DNA of 64,000 nt from positions 263 to 64,262 of the forward strand of contig NZ_BNAH01000007.1 of assembly GCF_014653195.1 (NCBI RefSeq), in the 5' to 3' direction. Source of the stretch: Thalassotalea profundi (GTDB lineage Bacteria; Pseudomonadota; Gammaproteobacteria; Enterobacterales; Alteromonadaceae). Under the pieces are notes generated by a model. The model worked only from the letters and a program-made list of their open reading frames with translations. It was not told the origin of the DNA and ran no database searches. This document shows, piece by piece, positions 36,807 through 46,555 of this stretch. Numbering within the stretch: position 1 is the first letter of the stretch; each line of letters begins with the position of its first letter. A program made the translations under genes and the position numbers.

Positions 36807-37382
36807 TTATTCTGATTTATTGTCTGCTTTAGTAATAGACTCATTATTTTCTTCTTCTTTAGGTAAGTACTGATATATTGCCATAATTGATCCGATAGCA
36901 AAAACAAATGTTAAGCCCATTAAACCGAATACTTTGAAATTTACCCAAGTTTCTAATGAGAAATTATAAGCGATATAAATGTTGAGTACAGCACATACTA
37001 AAAAGAATAGTGCCCAAGCGTTATTAAGTCTAGCCCAAATGTTATCAGGTAAGGTTAAACCTTCTGACATCATCTCTTTTATCAGATTTTTTTTAAAAAA
37101 TACTTGGCTAATAATAAGAACAGCAGCAAATAAGGCATTGATTATGGTAACTTTCCATTTTAAGAAAGCATCATCATGAAAAAATATTGTTAATCCACCG
37201 AAAACAAGAATTAAAGCAAAAAAGACTAAGTTACGTTTAGGAATTGCCTGTTTTTTATATAGGTAATAGCCAATTTGAAGTGCTGAGGTGACAATTAAAG
37301 AGCCGGTAGCCCAATAAATATCAGCAAATTTATAAAAGATAAAAAATATTACTAGCGGTAAGTATTCAAAAATGGCGTGCAT
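36807..37382 (-). CDS. yciB: septation protein A family membrane protein YciB
   Basis: 191 aa, about five transmembrane helices. It starts AIFEYLPLVIFFIFYKFADIYWATGSLI, the YciB signature, with FHDDAFLKWKVTIINALFAA and WARLNNAWALFFLVCAVLNIYIAY later. YciB is an inner-membrane protein linked to cell-envelope and division functions in E. coli. The C-terminal tail (KEEENNESITKADNKSE) is longer and acidic. Confidence 0.92.
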   Translation of the reverse strand: MHAIFEYLPLVIFFIFYKFADIYWATGSLIVTSALQIGYYLYKKQAIPKRNLVFFALILVFGGLTIFFHDDAFLKWKVTIINALFAAVLIISQVFFKKNLIKEMMSEGLTLPDNIWARLNNAWALFFLVCAVLNIYIAYNFSLETWVNFKVFGLMGLTFVFAIGSIMAIYQYLPKEEENNESITKADNKSE

Positions 37383-37454
37383 AGATACTTCAAAATAGTC
37401 AGAAAATAGAGATTAATTCTATCTAAACCTTAAGAGAGATCCAAACTTTTATAT

Positions 37455-37496
37455 AGAATAAAGTCGATTTCTTGTAAGAAAAGTCGACTTTATTCT
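37455..37496 (-). terminator. long hairpin between the M24 peptidase gene and yciB
   Basis: 13-bp arms AGAATAAAGTCGA / TCGACTTTATTCT, with an inner TTTCTT/AAGAAA stem. It lies 20 bases past the stop of the minus-strand M24 gene and before yciB. No strong T run follows on the minus strand; on the plus strand CTAGTTTTT follows. Confidence 0.6.
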
Positions 37497-37515
37497 AGTT
37501 TTTGGCTGAAAGCTG

Positions 37516-38736
37516 TTAGGTCTTACTGTAACCAAAGGGGTCATCAATCGAGTATGATGGTTCAGTAAACCATTTAGGGCCATTGTCAGTCATATAAAAG
37601 TGGTCTTCAAGTCGAACCCCAAACTCGTCAGGAATAACTAACATAGGTTCGTTTGAAAAACACATGCCTTTCGTAAGTATCGTGTCGTCACTCTTAACTA
37701 AATATGGCCATTCGTGGATATCTAAGCCAATTCCATGGCCTGTGCGGTGAGGGCATCCAGGTGTTTCGTATTCTGGCCCCATACCTTGTGTAGCTATATA
37801 TTCTCTAGCGGCAATATCTACATTTCCGCATCTTTGGCCGAGTTGTGCTGCATTAAAGGCTGCAATTTGTGCTGCTTTTTCAACCTCCCACATAGTGCGT
37901 TGACGTTCACTTGCTTCACCAAAAACATAAGTACGGGTAATGTCTGAGTTATAGCCTTCAACTTGGCACCCTGTATCAATTAGTACAATATCATTTTCGG
38001 CTAAATTTTTAGGGTTTTTAACGCCATGTGGAAATGATGAATCTTTGCCGAAAAGGACAATACAGAAGTATGAACCGGCAGGAGCTCCTACTTTTATATG
38101 TGCTTGGTTAATAAACTGGGTAACCTCTGCTGTTGATATTCCAGCATGTAAAATTTTGGCAACGGATTTATGAACTTCTAAAGTCATGTTTTTTGCTGTT
38201 TGTAGTAAAGCAATTTCATGTTCAGATTTCTCACTTCGACAACCCGCGGTAATATTTTTAGCATTGACTAATTCTATATTTGTTGTTGCTTGTTGAATGC
38301 CATTACTAATGAAAAAAGCAGTAGCTTCATCTATTGCTAATTTACCTGATGTGATGCCCATTGTTTTTAGAACATTTGCACACAAATCATAAGGGCATTC
38401 ATGTTCTTGCCAACCGTGTATTTTACCTTTAACAGTCATATATTGATTTAATGTGTTTATTTCAAAGTAAGGTGAAATGTACTCTATATCTCCTTCGGCA
38501 GGTAAGATAGCCCCAACCAAGCGCTCACTTGCGTACCAGCGAGTACCAGTAAAATAGTAAAGATTAGTGCCAGCATTTAAGTAAGTTGCAGAAATACCTT
38601 GTGCCTTCATTAGGTTCTGTGCTTTTTCTATGCGCTGTTTATATTCTTGTTCACTAATAGCGGTAACTTCACCAGTCATATTTTCTAGTTTTGCTAATTC
38701 AATTTCAGCGGTTGAACCGCCAACGCCAATAGTCAT
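37516..38736 (-). CDS. M24 family Xaa-Pro aminopeptidase
   Basis: 406 aa. An N-terminal creatinase-type domain (about 30-165) is followed by the pita-bread domain with all five metal ligands: VLIDTGCQ (Asp), SDITRTYVFG (Asp), HRTGHGIGLDIHE (His), SNEPMLVI (Glu) and RLEDHF (Glu). Predicted to remove N-terminal residues before proline. No signal peptide. GAGG precedes the ATG at a normal distance. Monocistronic by context, divergent from the REC-GGDEF-Hpt gene. Confidence 0.9.
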   Translation of the reverse strand: MTIGVGGSTAEIELAKLENMTGEVTAISEQEYKQRIEKAQNLMKAQGISATYLNAGTNLYYFTGTRWYASERLVGAILPAEGDIEYISPYFEINTLNQYMTVKGKIHGWQEHECPYDLCANVLKTMGITSGKLAIDEATAFFISNGIQQATTNIELVNAKNITAGCRSEKSEHEIALLQTAKNMTLEVHKSVAKILHAGISTAEVTQFINQAHIKVGAPAGSYFCIVLFGKDSSFPHGVKNPKNLAENDIVLIDTGCQVEGYNSDITRTYVFGEASERQRTMWEVEKAAQIAAFNAAQLGQRCGNVDIAAREYIATQGMGPEYETPGCPHRTGHGIGLDIHEWPYLVKSDDTILTKGMCFSNEPMLVIPDEFGVRLEDHFYMTDNGPKWFTEPSYSIDDPFGYSKT

Positions 38737-39043
38737 ATCAACCTCGTTGTTATTCTTTATAATAAGATAATTTTAAAATAATACTTACATATTGTATACA
38801 ATTTAGTGTTATTTAATGTTAATTACCTAAATTCTGTTTAATTTATGGGCATTTAATAAAATTATATGAAAAATAAGGTATGCTAATTTCATATTGAGAA
38901 TATAAAAAATAGTAAGTATAAAAATACAATTACCGAGTAGGTGCTTTTAAATTGCATTCCTGTAATTGCTAATGTAAACATTATTGAATATTGACTATAA
39001 TTAAAACGTTAATATTCAATTTCAGAAGATATTAAGGATAGTG
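38737..39043. other. divergent promoter region, no motif recognised
   Basis: About 300 bases between the divergent M24 peptidase and REC-GGDEF-Hpt genes. Only AT-rich sequence and the ribosome binding sites (GAGG for M24, AAGGA for the regulator) were recognised. Confidence 0.4.
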
Positions 39044-40378
39044 GTGAGTAATAATAGTACAATTTTAGTGATTGATGATGCCAAAGATACGTTAATGTTG
39101 CTTGAGTTTGATCTCATTCAAGCGGGTTATAAAGTGATAGCTGCTAATGGAGGAGCTCAAGCACTTGAAATATTAAATAAACAGGCTGTTGATCTGGTGT
39201 TGTTAGATCTACATATGCCAAATGTTTCTGGAACCGAAGTATTAACCCATATAACTCGTACGGAGTTTTCACCACCAGTTATAATGCTATCTTCATCTGC
39301 TGATGAAAATGATGTGGTAAAAATGTTAGATATTGGCGCTGAAGATTATGTTACTAAGCCTTATATTGCGAAAGTATTGCTTGCGCGTATCCGCAATGCG
39401 TTACGTTTAAAAGAAAAAACTCAAAAATTAGAATCATTACTGAGAACTGATAGTTTAACGCATGTTAATAATCGTGTCGGGTATGAGGAATTAGCTAATA
39501 AAGCCATCAGCCATGCCAAAAGGAATAAGCATCAAACTGCTGTGGCTATGTTAGATATTGATCACTTTAAAAAAGTTAATGATACCTATGGTCATGAAGC
39601 CGGTGATCGCGTACTGGTTGAGTTTGCAGACTTACTTACTTCTTGTTTTCGCGATTATGATGTCGTGGGACGAATAGGTGGTGAGGAATTCGCTGTTTGT
39701 ATGCCTAATATTAGCATTACCCATGCATTTGATGCATGTGAAAGATTTCGTAAAAGCTTATCGGAATTAGTGATTACGTTGGATGATAAATCAAATACGG
39801 AAATAACAATTACTGTCAGTATTGGATTGACGGTATCGAAAGAATCTGAATTTAGCCTTGATGATTTGATGCGTGATTCAGATAAGTTGATGTACCAGGC
39901 TAAATCGGCAGGGCGCAATAGAACCATCACTGAGTCTAACTCACCTAGTAGTGAAAAAGCTGGAGTGACTAAAAGCACAAAGGAGCATCAAAAAATGGAA
40001 TATCGGCAGTTAAACAATGATGTAGAAGTCAAGTATCCAGGTATTGATATTGATATTGGGATAAATAATGTGCTTGGTGATGAGAGTTTATTTGAGGAGA
40101 TTTTAGTCATGTTTTATCAAGATCATGGTCAGGATAAAGCTAAAATTGCTCAAGCAATAAGTGATAATGATATTTTAACACTTAAGTCACTCACTCATAC
40201 GCTAAAGGGTGTTTCATGCTCTATAGGCGCAATGGAATTATTTAATCATACTAAAGCACTTGATTTGGCAACGAATGAGCAAAATAACCAAGAGTTTGAA
40301 TACTTATATAAGCCAGTAGCCTTAGCTTTAGATAAAGTACTTACAGGGCTAGAAGCGAAACTGTCATCTAAGCTTTGA
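39044..40378 (+). CDS. REC-GGDEF-Hpt response regulator
   Basis: 444 aa from the second of two adjacent GTG codons, which has the better spacing to AAGGA; the first is at 39041. Receiver (about 1-120) with VLLDLHMPN phosphoacceptor Asp and VTKPY. The diguanylate cyclase (about 135-300) has LDIDHFKKVNDTYGHEAGD, RIGGEEFAV (intact active site) and the RDYD inhibitory I-site five residues before it. The C-terminal Hpt domain (about 335-440) has LTHTLKGVSCSIG, with the His in the usual HxLKG position. So it can be phosphorylated, can make c-di-GMP and can take part in a phosphorelay. Confidence 0.9.
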   Translation: MSNNSTILVIDDAKDTLMLLEFDLIQAGYKVIAANGGAQALEILNKQAVDLVLLDLHMPNVSGTEVLTHITRTEFSPPVIMLSSSADENDVVKMLDIGAEDYVTKPYIAKVLLARIRNALRLKEKTQKLESLLRTDSLTHVNNRVGYEELANKAISHAKRNKHQTAVAMLDIDHFKKVNDTYGHEAGDRVLVEFADLLTSCFRDYDVVGRIGGEEFAVCMPNISITHAFDACERFRKSLSELVITLDDKSNTEITITVSIGLTVSKESEFSLDDLMRDSDKLMYQAKSAGRNRTITESNSPSSEKAGVTKSTKEHQKMEYRQLNNDVEVKYPGIDIDIGINNVLGDESLFEEILVMFYQDHGQDKAKIAQAISDNDILTLKSLTHTLKGVSCSIGAMELFNHTKALDLATNEQNNQEFEYLYKPVALALDKVLTGLEAKLSSKL

Positions 40379-40433
40379 GTGAGTTGTCTCTAAGTTGAAG
40401 TGATAAATACTATCTCAAGATATTTCTTTAATA

Positions 40434-40733
40434 CTATTCGAGTGTTATTTTAATATCTGAGGTTGGAATACAGCAGCAGGTTAGGATTTCGTTATCGCCA
40501 ACGAATGCTAATGGCTCTCCGTTAGGATAGCACACTTGCCCTTTATTGAGTGTGACTCGGCACGCACCACAAAAACCATCTCGACAATGGTAATGTACAT
40601 CGATATTATTTTTTTCTAAACAATTTAATAGTGTTTTATCATCAACAGAGAAAGATACTTTGTCATTATTAACCGTGACAACATGCTCAACTATAGGTAT
40701 TTGATCTGTTAATTTATTATTAGCTTGCCCCAT
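40434..40733 (-). CDS. yfaE: 2Fe-2S ferredoxin, YfaE type
   Basis: 99 aa from the ATG at 40733; a TTG at 40760 is an alternative start. Plant-type ferredoxin fold: HCRDGFCGACRVTLNKGQ holds three cluster cysteines and the fourth is in ILTCCCIP. E. coli YfaE reduces the NrdB diiron centre to maintain the tyrosyl radical. It follows nrdB by about 55 bases on the same strand, the same arrangement as E. coli nrdAB-yfaE. Confidence 0.88.
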   Translation of the reverse strand: MGQANNKLTDQIPIVEHVVTVNNDKVSFSVDDKTLLNCLEKNNIDVHYHCRDGFCGACRVTLNKGQVCYPNGEPLAFVGDNEILTCCCIPTSDIKITLE

Positions 40734-40787
40734 AACTAATACGGCTAAGTGCAAGGACAAACTAATAAGATAAGAAAGGACATAATG

Positions 40788-41918
40788 TTATAAGTCAAAA
40801 CCGTCGAAGTCGTCACTTGATACTGATGAGTCTACTTGCCCAACTAAATAACTCGATATTTCTGACTCTTGTGGAGCTACTTGAACATTATCACTGACTA
40901 AATAAGCATTCATCCATGGGAGAGGGTTACTCTTTATATCAAACGGAGCATCATAACCAATAGCCGATAAGCGTTGGTTACAAATATATTCAATGTATTG
41001 ATTTAAAATTTCTGCGTTTAAACCAATCATTGAACCGTCTTTAAATAGGTATTGAGCCCATTCTTTTTCTTGTTCAACCACATCAAGAAATATTTGCAAT
41101 CCTTCATTACGTAATTGTAATGCGATTTCTTTCATTTCAGGATCATCTTTACCCGATAACCAATTATTTAAAATATGCTGAGTTCCGGTTAAATGTAAGG
41201 CTTCATCACGCGCAATTAATTTGATAATTTTAGCATTACCTTCAAGTAACTCACGTTCAGCGAAAGCAAATGAACATGCAAAACTTACATAAAAACGGAT
41301 AGCTTCTAATGCATTGACTGAACATATAGCAAGGTATAAGCGCTCTTTTAATTTACGCTCATTTACCTCTAAAGTTTCGCCATCAACTTCATAGGTGCCT
41401 TCACCTTGTGATTGTAATAATTGAGTTGTAATAATTACCGAATCAAAATATTTTGCAATGCTAGTAGCACGTTTTAAAATAGCGGGATTAACAACAATAT
41501 CATCAAAAACAGCACTAGGATCTGAGAATAAATTTCTTAAAATATGTGTATATGAACGTGAATGTATAGTTTCACTAAATGCCCATGTCTCAACCCAAGT
41601 TTCCACTTCTGGTAAAGATACTAATGGTAGTAATACTGCATTAACTGAACGAGCAGCCATACTGTCTAAGAGTGTTTGGTATTTTAAATTTGAAATGAAT
41701 ATATGTTGTTCAGAAGGAGTTAAGCTTTGCCAGTCAGCACGATCTTTTGATACATCAATTTCTTCAGGACGCCAGAAAAAAGAAAGTTGCTTTTCAATAA
41801 GCTTCTCAAATGCAACAAACCTCTGCTGGTCATAACGGGCAACATTAACACTATTTCCCATAAACATTGGTTCTAGCAATGCATTATTTGGGTTTTGGTT
41901 AAATGTAGTATAGGTCAT
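40788..41918 (-). CDS. nrdB: class Ia ribonucleotide reductase beta subunit
   Basis: 376 aa, same length as E. coli NrdB. Diiron ligands are visible in the helical core ([20 protein letters not shown] segment near 120-135, [10 protein letters not shown] near 240) with the radical Tyr between. The C-terminal tail that binds NrdA (DFDGFDL) is acidic as expected. It supplies the tyrosyl radical for NrdA. It sits 110 bases after nrdA with a hairpin in between. Confidence 0.96.
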   Translation of the reverse strand: MTYTTFNQNPNNALLEPMFMGNSVNVARYDQQRFVAFEKLIEKQLSFFWRPEEIDVSKDRADWQSLTPSEQHIFISNLKYQTLLDSMAARSVNAVLLPLVSLPEVETWVETWAFSETIHSRSYTHILRNLFSDPSAVFDDIVVNPAILKRATSIAKYFDSVIITTQLLQSQGEGTYEVDGETLEVNERKLKERLYLAICSVNALEAIRFYVSFACSFAFAERELLEGNAKIIKLIARDEALHLTGTQHILNNWLSGKDDPEMKEIALQLRNEGLQIFLDVVEQEKEWAQYLFKDGSMIGLNAEILNQYIEYICNQRLSAIGYDAPFDIKSNPLPWMNAYLVSDNVQVAPQESEISSYLVGQVDSSVSSDDFDGFDL

Positions 41919-41992
41919 TTATTACTCCTTGATTCGCCATATTTACCAATTTTTGACGAATCATAAACAGATTATTATTATTTTAAGGGAAA

Positions 41993-42018
41993 TATCGCAA
42001 GTAGTGATACTTGCGATA
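41993..42018 (-). promoter_or_regulatory. perfect hairpin between nrdA and nrdB
   Basis: 11-bp perfect stem TATCGCAAGTA / TACTTGCGATA with a GTGA loop, located 10 bases past the nrdA stop and 75 before nrdB. It could be a partial terminator, an RNase processing site or a stability element that sets the NrdA:NrdB ratio. Confidence 0.6.
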
Positions 42019-42028
42019 ATTACTATTA

Positions 42029-44302
42029 TTAAATTTTACAAGCGCCGCCTTCGCAATCAGCATCTTCTTGCTCGATATGACTATCTGCAGCACCGTCTCG
42101 GGTGTTGTGGTAATACAAGGTTTTAATACCCAGTTTATAAGCGGTTAAAATATCTTGTAAAATTTGTTTTACAGGTACTTTACCACCATCATATTTGGCA
42201 GGGTCGTAATTGGTATTTGCTGAAATAGTTTGATCAACAAACTTTTGCATAATGCCTACAAGCTCTAAGTAACCTTCATTGCTTGGTATATTCCACAATA
42301 ATTCGTAGTTACCTTTTAAGGTTTCATACTCTGGTACTACTTGTTTTAATGTTCCATCTTTACTAGCTTTTACACTAATAAGTCCTCGAGGAGGCTCTAT
42401 ACCGTTGGTGGCGTTTGATATTTGTGAGGATGTCTCAGAAGGCATTAATGCAGAAACTGTTGAGTTTCTTACCCCATGCTCCTTAATACTAGCTCTTAAT
42501 GCTTCCCAATCAAGGTGTAAAGGCTCAGCTGTTATTTTATCTATTTCACGTTTATAGGTATCAATAGGTAAAATACCTTGTGAAAGGCGTGTTTCATTAA
42601 ATTTAGGACAAGCGCCTTGTTCCTTCGCTAGCTCGTTCGACGCTTTTAGTAAATAGTATTGAATAGCTTCAAAGGTTCTATGTGTTAAGTTATTTGCACT
42701 ACCATTAGAATAGAATACGCCATTTTTAGCTAAATAATAAGCGTAGTTTATAACCCCTATACCTAGAGTTCTTCGTCCCATCGTTGCATTTCGGGCTGCT
42801 GGAACTGGATAGTCTTGATAATCTAGTAAGCTGTCTAGTGCACGTATAGCAAGGTCTGCAAGTCCTTCTAATTCATCTAGGCTCTTAATTGCCCCTAAGT
42901 TGAATGCCGATAAAGTACATAACGCAATTTCACCGTTAGGATCATTTACATCATTCATTGGCTTTGTAGGTAGTGCAATTTCTAAACATAAGTTACTTTG
43001 ACGAATCGGAGCCATAGTCGGAATGAACGGACTATGAGTATTACAGTGGTCAACGTTTTGTAAATAAATACGACCAGTGCTTGCTCGCTCTTGAGCAAAC
43101 AATGTGAATAGTTCTATCGCTTTTATACGTTTTTTGCGAATACTATCATCAGCTTCATATTGAAGGTAAAGTTGTTCAAACTTATCTTGATCTTCAAAAA
43201 ACGCATCATATAAGCCAGGTACATCGCTTGGGCTAAATAAAGTAATTGATTCACCTTTTATCAAACGCTGATACATAACTTTATTAAACTGCACGCCGTA
43301 ATCTAAGTGTCGAACCCGGTTTTCTTCAACTCCTCGGTTGTTTTTCAAAACTAGCAAGCTCTCCACTTCTAAATGCCATAAAGGGTAGAAAAGGGTAGCA
43401 GCACCACCTCTAACGCCACCTTGAGAGCAACTTTTAACTGCAGTTTGAAAATGCTTGTAAAAAGGAATACAACCTGTGTGAAATGCTTCACCATTTCTAA
43501 TAGTGCTTCCTAGTGCACGAATACGTCCAGCATTAATTCCAATGCCTGCACGTTGTGAAACATATTTTACAATAGAACTTGAAGTGGCGTTAATTGAATC
43601 TAAACTATCGCCACATTCAATTAATACACATGATGAAAATTGTCTTGTTGGTGTACGAACACCAGCCATTATAGGAGTTGGTAGTGATATTTTATATGTT
43701 GAAATAGCATTATAAAAACCTTCAACATAAGTTAAACGTGTTTCAGCAGAATATTTAGCGAATAGGCAGGCTGCAACTAATAAATAGAGAAATTGTGCAC
43801 TTTCATAAATTTCACCAGTTACTCGATTCTGTACTAAGTATTTACCTTCTAGTTGTTTTACTGCAGCATAGCTAAATGTGAGATCACGACTATGATCTAA
43901 GAAGCACTCCATTTTTTCAAATTCAGCTTGGCTATAATCTTCTAGTAAGTGTTGATCATATTTACCTGTATTAACCATCTTTACGACATGAGAATAAAGA
44001 GTAGGCGGTTCAAATTGGCCGTAGGCTTTTTTACGTAAATGAAATATAGCTAAACGAGCAGATAAAAATTGATAATCTGGTGTGTCCTCTGAGATAAGAT
44101 CAGCGGCAGACTTGATGATAGTTTCATGAATATCTTCAGTTTTAATGCCATCATAAAATTGAATGTGTGATTTTAATTCTACCTGAGACACAGATACGTT
44201 ATTTAAGCCTTGAGCAGCCCATGCAATAACTTTATGAATTTTTTCTAAATCGATGAGTTCTTTTTTGCCGTTGCGCTTGGTTACAAAAAGATTGTTATTC
44301 AT
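42029..44302 (-). CDS. nrdA: class Ia ribonucleotide reductase alpha subunit
   Basis: 757 aa. N-terminal ATP-cone (VTKRNGKKELIDLEKIHKVI, about 6-95) controls overall activity by ATP/dATP. The barrel has FSSCVLIECGD (first redox Cys), SNLCLEIALPT (radical Cys), ALCTLSAFNLGA and SALMPSETSSQISNATNGIEPP, and the C-terminus EQEDADCEGGACKI holds the shuttle Cys pair. It reduces ribonucleoside diphosphates. A putative NrdR box lies about 100 bases upstream of the start. Confidence 0.97.
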   Translation of the reverse strand: MNNNLFVTKRNGKKELIDLEKIHKVIAWAAQGLNNVSVSQVELKSHIQFYDGIKTEDIHETIIKSAADLISEDTPDYQFLSARLAIFHLRKKAYGQFEPPTLYSHVVKMVNTGKYDQHLLEDYSQAEFEKMECFLDHSRDLTFSYAAVKQLEGKYLVQNRVTGEIYESAQFLYLLVAACLFAKYSAETRLTYVEGFYNAISTYKISLPTPIMAGVRTPTRQFSSCVLIECGDSLDSINATSSSIVKYVSQRAGIGINAGRIRALGSTIRNGEAFHTGCIPFYKHFQTAVKSCSQGGVRGGAATLFYPLWHLEVESLLVLKNNRGVEENRVRHLDYGVQFNKVMYQRLIKGESITLFSPSDVPGLYDAFFEDQDKFEQLYLQYEADDSIRKKRIKAIELFTLFAQERASTGRIYLQNVDHCNTHSPFIPTMAPIRQSNLCLEIALPTKPMNDVNDPNGEIALCTLSAFNLGAIKSLDELEGLADLAIRALDSLLDYQDYPVPAARNATMGRRTLGIGVINYAYYLAKNGVFYSNGSANNLTHRTFEAIQYYLLKASNELAKEQGACPKFNETRLSQGILPIDTYKREIDKITAEPLHLDWEALRASIKEHGVRNSTVSALMPSETSSQISNATNGIEPPRGLISVKASKDGTLKQVVPEYETLKGNYELLWNIPSNEGYLELVGIMQKFVDQTISANTNYDPAKYDGGKVPVKQILQDILTAYKLGIKTLYYHNTRDGAADSHIEQEDADCEGGACKI

Positions 44303-44370
44303 GAAGATCCTGTAAATCTAGTTATTATTTTAGTTATCCCGATGGATTGCTAGCACTTTGAAATACCGCA

Positions 44371-44417
44371 TGGTTATATGAAAATCCCCAAAAACGATAA
44401 AACACTATATCTAGGGT
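44371..44417 (-). promoter_or_regulatory. NrdR box (one strong, one weak site)
   Basis: ACACTATATCTAGGGT at 44402-44417 fits the NrdR consensus (ACAC-AT-rich-TAG-GT). NrdR sites usually come in pairs about three DNA turns apart, and TGGTTATATGAAAATC at 44371-44386, exactly 31 bases away, keeps the TATAT centre but is otherwise poor. It lies 70-115 bases upstream of nrdA. Confidence 0.65.
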
Positions 44418-44506
44418 TTTATGCAAAGTGTTATCACAAGATAATGAGGTTTAGGTTTGATTGCAAGGGGTAAAACAGTTTAAATTTTTATCAACTTTAT
44501 ATATCT

Positions 44507-44546
44507 AAAAGCGGGGTTAGTAATGACTAACTGAGTACCGCTTTTT
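44507..44546 (-). terminator. compound hairpin, probable gph terminator
   Basis: Outer stem AAAAGCGG / CCGCTTTT and inner stem GTTAGT / ACTAAC, followed by T-rich sequence on either side. It is about 160 bases past the gph stop on the minus strand and may also insulate the nrd promoter region from readthrough. Confidence 0.5.
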
Positions 44547-44708
44547 AATTTTGATTTTATAAAAAGGCAATGCTTTTTTGATATTATTTTTAGTGAATAA
44601 AAAGCTTTAATCAATTTGGTTATAAACATATCTCAAATAAGAATATAAAATATTTTTAATTTTAAAATCAGTTGTTTATATATTTTGCTCAATAAAGGTA
44701 CAGCTTGC

Positions 44709-45377
44709 TTATTTAATCAACGCTTTAATTTCTAATGGGGATTCACAGCTAAAATCACTCGCCCACTGAGCACATTCCTCGGGGTTTAGTATATAGCCCC
44801 ATTGTGCAATTATTGTTGTCATGTTGGCCGCATTCCCTGCTTCTATATCTCGAGGAGCATCTCCAACATAGAGAGTGTGTTTAGGATCAACGTTTATTTG
44901 CTGACATGCGTGCAGTAAAGGTTCCGGATCTGGCTTTCTTTTCGATAGAGTATCACCACCAACAATAACTTGGCATTGATTAAATTCAGGAAAGCTTGGT
45001 AGTAATTTTAATGTTAAATTTTCAGGTTTATTGGTAACTATTCCCCATGCTATGTCATTAGCTTCTAAATATTGGATAAGTTCAATTACCCCAGAATAAA
45101 TCTCAGTATTTTCAGCAATGTTTTGTTCGTAGTAAGTCAAAAATTCGTGACGTAGTTGGTCAAAATTATATGAGCTAAGTTTATCTTTAAAACCTAATTC
45201 TAGTAAGCCTTTAGCACCATCAGAAGCTATAGGTCTATATGATGCGCGTTTAATTATGGGTAAGTCATATTGTGTTAAAACATAGTTTAAACTTTCACCT
45301 AAATCGTTAGCTGTATCAAGTAATGTACCGTCTAAATCGAATAAAACAGCTTGTGTAGTTAGTGAACTTGGCATCAT
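44709..45377 (-). CDS. gph: phosphoglycolate phosphatase (HAD family)
   Basis: 222 aa from the ATG at 45377, which overlaps the ubiG stop as TAATG with AAAAGG just upstream; an ATG at 45395 would add six residues. HAD motif I VLFDLDGTLLDT, motif II WGIVTNKP (about 120), motif III/IV KPDPEPLL and LYVGDAPRDIEAG. It removes phosphoglycolate formed in DNA repair. ubiG-gph order as in other gammaproteobacteria. Confidence 0.88.
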   Translation of the reverse strand: MMPSSLTTQAVLFDLDGTLLDTANDLGESLNYVLTQYDLPIIKRASYRPIASDGAKGLLELGFKDKLSSYNFDQLRHEFLTYYEQNIAENTEIYSGVIELIQYLEANDIAWGIVTNKPENLTLKLLPSFPEFNQCQVIVGGDTLSKRKPDPEPLLHACQQINVDPKHTLYVGDAPRDIEAGNAANMTTIIAQWGYILNPEECAQWASDFSCESPLEIKALIK

Positions 45378-46084
45378 TAAACCTTTTGACAGCATAAAAT
45401 ATAATTAACATCCAAATCATTATTAAGCTTATGATTTTCAGTGATCGGGTTGTAATGAATACCTGCTGCATCAATACATTTTAGTCCATATTTTTCTGCC
45501 CAGTTTATGAGTTGAGAAGGGCGAATAAATTTGTCATGTTCATGCGTACCATCAGGTACAATTTTTAATATTTTTTCAGCTGCAACTATAGCCAGTAAAT
45601 ATGATTTAAGTGTTTTATTTAGTGTTGAAAAGAATACATAGCCACCAGGTTTAACCATGTCGGCACAAGCCTTAATAACAGAAGACGGATTGGGTACATG
45701 TTCTAACATTTCCATGCAGGTTACAGCGTCTAAACATTCAGGGTGCTCTAATGCAAATTGCTCAGCTGGAATTTGTTGATAATCAACCTTAACCCCCGTT
45801 TCAAGTGCATGTAATTTAGCTATATTAAGAGGCTCTTCCCCCATATCAATGCCCGTTACATTCGCTCCTAATTTAGCTAAGCTCTCTGCTAAAATTCCTC
45901 CACCACAACCAACATCCACAATGCTTTTATCAAAGATATCACCGAGATGTTGAATAATAAATTGCTGGCGAATTGGATTAATTTGATGGAGAGGTTTGAA
46001 ATCACCGGCTAAGTCCCACCATTGGTGAGCTACTTTCTCAAACTTAGCTATCTCTTCTGGGTTTACATTAATTGTCTGTGACAT
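45377..46084 (-). CDS. ubiG: ubiquinone biosynthesis O-methyltransferase
   Basis: 235 aa. KFEKVAHQWWDLAGDFKPLHQINPIR is the UbiG N-terminus; SAM motif VDVGCGGGILAESLAKLGANVTGID (about 58-80), MLEHVPNP and the GTHEHDKFIRP insertion are typical. It carries out both O-methylations of ubiquinone synthesis. It is divergent from gyrA and upstream of gph, the order found in E. coli relatives (gyrA-ubiG). Confidence 0.96.
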   Translation of the reverse strand: MSQTINVNPEEIAKFEKVAHQWWDLAGDFKPLHQINPIRQQFIIQHLGDIFDKSIVDVGCGGGILAESLAKLGANVTGIDMGEEPLNIAKLHALETGVKVDYQQIPAEQFALEHPECLDAVTCMEMLEHVPNPSSVIKACADMVKPGGYVFFSTLNKTLKSYLLAIVAAEKILKIVPDGTHEHDKFIRPSQLINWAEKYGLKCIDAAGIHYNPITENHKLNNDLDVNYILCCQKV

Positions 46085-46555
46085 AGGTTTAGGTCGTTAG
46101 TGATAAACTAAAATTGAGCAAGATTCTAAACGATTATATCTTCCCCGCAAGTTATAAAGTTGATTTTTATATGTCATTAATAAAGTGAAATGAGTAATTA
46201 ATATATAAAATAAGCTGTTTGATGATTGTTTTAAGATGAGAAATAAAGTGTGTTAAATAGCAAGAAATATTAAGGGAAAGCAAACGGCAAAAATTAAATA
46301 TTAAATAAAGATGATTAATTAATGTTCAATTACTGTTTTGGTATAGATTCTGATTTATTCATAACAATTAATTATCAATAAAAACAATTAATTAGTGGTA
46401 ATAGATAGTCAAAGTAATTTTCACTTGAAAAGATGACGTAACCAGCGCAAAATGTCAGGTCATAAAGAGTAGGGTATGATGATGACTTTGTGTTAGCATA
46501 CAGGCCTTATTAACAATAATAATGTCAAAATTTATTTTAGGGATACCGCCGTTTT
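46085..46555. other. 470-bp intergenic region with gyrA and ubiG promoters
   Basis: No gene recognised between the divergent ubiG and gyrA genes. TATGAT at 46475-46480 is a candidate -10 for gyrA about 75 bases before its start, but no convincing -35 pairs with it. Confidence 0.4.

Noticed and set aside
41458..41835. 125-codon open frame antisense to nrdB
   Set aside because: Lies wholly inside nrdB and shows no family pattern or ribosome binding site.
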